From: JALHUF01 sp050014795 | GTDB lineage: Bacteria > Acidobacteriota > Terriglobia > UBA7540 | Reading direction: 5' to 3' | NCBI GenBank assembly: GCA_050014795.1 | Contig: JBEKCQ010000228.1 | Location: 1-5,156, forward strand | Length of the DNA stretch: 5,156 nucleotides | Shown here: one piece after another, positions 4,665-5,156 of the stretch | Layout of the letters: each line of letters begins with the position of its first letter | How positions within the stretch are numbered: the first letter of the stretch is position 1 | Notes under the pieces: model-generated | Databases searched by the model: none | What the model was told of the DNA's origin: nothing | Seen by the model: the letters and a program-made list of their open reading frames with translations, nothing else | Translations under genes and position numbers: made by a program

Positions 4665-5156
4665 CTAATCCGGAATGTACTGCCGCAAGTACCTTATGCT
4701 CTCCACCGCCCAGGCTTGCTCGAGCGCGATGGTTTCCTCCAAGGTCTTCTGTTCCGGCGGCCACAACTCGAGAATGGCGTTGGGAGAAACACCCGCGGCC
4801 CGCAGCGTATCCAAAAGCCACGGAATGCTGAGCTGTCCCTTGCCCGCGGGCCGTCCCTCCACCGTGAAGCCCATCATGTGCCACACGCGCTGGACGACGA
4901 ATTCCTTGAGGTGAAGGCACATCGTATGTCGCGCCAGGGTCTTGGCAACATGCTCGGTGCCCTCGGGGATGGCCAAAGAATTCACGGTGTCCAAGGTGAT
5001 GCCGAGCCACGGACTCGCGAGCGACGTTAGCAGCCGATCCAAATCCTCCGCGGGAATCTTGCCATTCTCCATCGCCAGCCGTACCCGCGCTGCGGCCAAG
5101 TCGGGGATGATGGCACGCAGATACTCAGCGATTTCAGGGAGTGGCGGAATCGTGCC
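4665..5156 (-). CDS. sugar phosphate isomerase/epimerase-like TIM-barrel protein, C-terminal part
   Basis: On the minus strand the frame is open from the right window edge (first codon 5156-5154) to TAG at 4667-4665, giving the last 163 residues. The xylose-isomerase-like/AP-endonuclease-2 fold (PF01261) is indicated by four spaced metal ligands, counted from the edge: E30 in AMENG, D56 in GITLDTVNSL, H82 in CLHLKEF and E130 in ILELWPP. This E-D-H-E set normally holds a divalent metal at the barrel mouth. The GFTVEGRPAGKGQL segment (96-109) lies between H82 and E130. About 100-130 residues are missing upstream. It is followed after 26 bases by the PGDH_C-type dehydrogenase on the same strand, so both are likely in one operon. 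In D-apionate catabolism a TIM-barrel protein (OiaC) decarboxylates the ApnO product, so a decarboxylase is possible here instead of an isomerase. Confidence 0.8.
   Translation of the reverse strand, partial: GTIPPLPEIAEYLRAIIPDLAAARVRLAMENGKIPAEDLDRLLTSLASPWLGITLDTVNSLAIPEGTEHVAKTLARHTMCLHLKEFVVQRVWHMMGFTVEGRPAGKGQLSIPWLLDTLRAAGVSPNAILELWPPEQKTLEETIALEQAWAVESIRYLRQYIPD

Noticed and set aside
3967..4668. Plus-strand open frame of 233 codons opposite the dehydrogenase
   Set aside because: Antisense shadow of a clear gene; its His/Arg-rich composition is typical of antisense GC-rich frames.
3802..5010. Longer 402-residue version of the dehydrogenase starting at 5010
   Set aside because: The extra N-terminus overlaps the TIM-barrel gene, and its translation is His/Gly/Arg-rich noise. 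A strong Shine-Dalgarno and a Rossmann motif begin right at 4638.
4716..5030. Plus-strand open frame opposite the TIM-barrel gene
   Set aside because: Antisense shadow; the minus-strand frame has recognisable metal-binding motifs.

Overview
This is a bacterial accessory-type window with GC-rich genes, a broken ATPase gene and an edge fragment of an insertion-sequence transposase. The nested xTAG-plus-palindrome intergenic repeats, the M1-like peptidase and the sugar-acid dehydrogenase/TIM-barrel pair suggest a soil or environmental lineage such as Acidobacteriota (or possibly Verrucomicrobiota). That placement is inference from general resemblance; no marker gene is present.

Layout. Positions 1-142 (minus strand) hold the N-terminal 47 codons of an IS1595-family (ISXO2-like) transposase that runs off the left edge. 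Just beyond it, on the plus strand, is a small gene (160-459) for a ribbon-helix-helix-like protein with a C-terminal CxxC...CxxC zinc ribbon. An AT-richer spacer (460-560) carries a good sigma70-type promoter whose -10 box lies inside a perfect GTCATA/TATGAC inverted repeat. This promoter faces an AAA ATPase pseudogene (588 to about 1290). The pseudogene has lost the segment between the Walker A region and Walker B, changed frame at a G5 run, and lacks its C-terminal half.

Converging on the pseudogene from the minus strand is an intact secreted M1-like (gluzincin) metallopeptidase, 1376-2719, with a signal peptide. Positions 2720-3541 hold no gene I can support. Positions 3542-3805 are a cluster of six REP-like units, each an xTAG tetranucleotide followed by a short perfect or near-perfect hairpin, in both orientations.

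The right end is a minus-strand operon. A TIM-barrel sugar phosphate isomerase/epimerase-like protein (4665 to beyond the right edge) is followed, 26 bases later and behind a strong Shine-Dalgarno, by a 278-residue Rossmann dehydrogenase of the phosphogluconate-dehydrogenase-C-terminal (PGDH_C) type, 3802-4638. This pairing resembles the oxidoisomerase plus decarboxylase steps of D-apionate breakdown (ApnO/OiaC), so a branched-chain or unusual sugar-acid catabolic operon is the best functional guess. The dehydrogenase's TAG stop codon is itself part of the last REP tetranucleotide.

I see no clear undescribed defence or mobile system. The points most worth attention are the REP cluster fused to a stop codon, the RHH-zinc-ribbon gene next to an operator-like palindrome, and the apionate-like gene pair.
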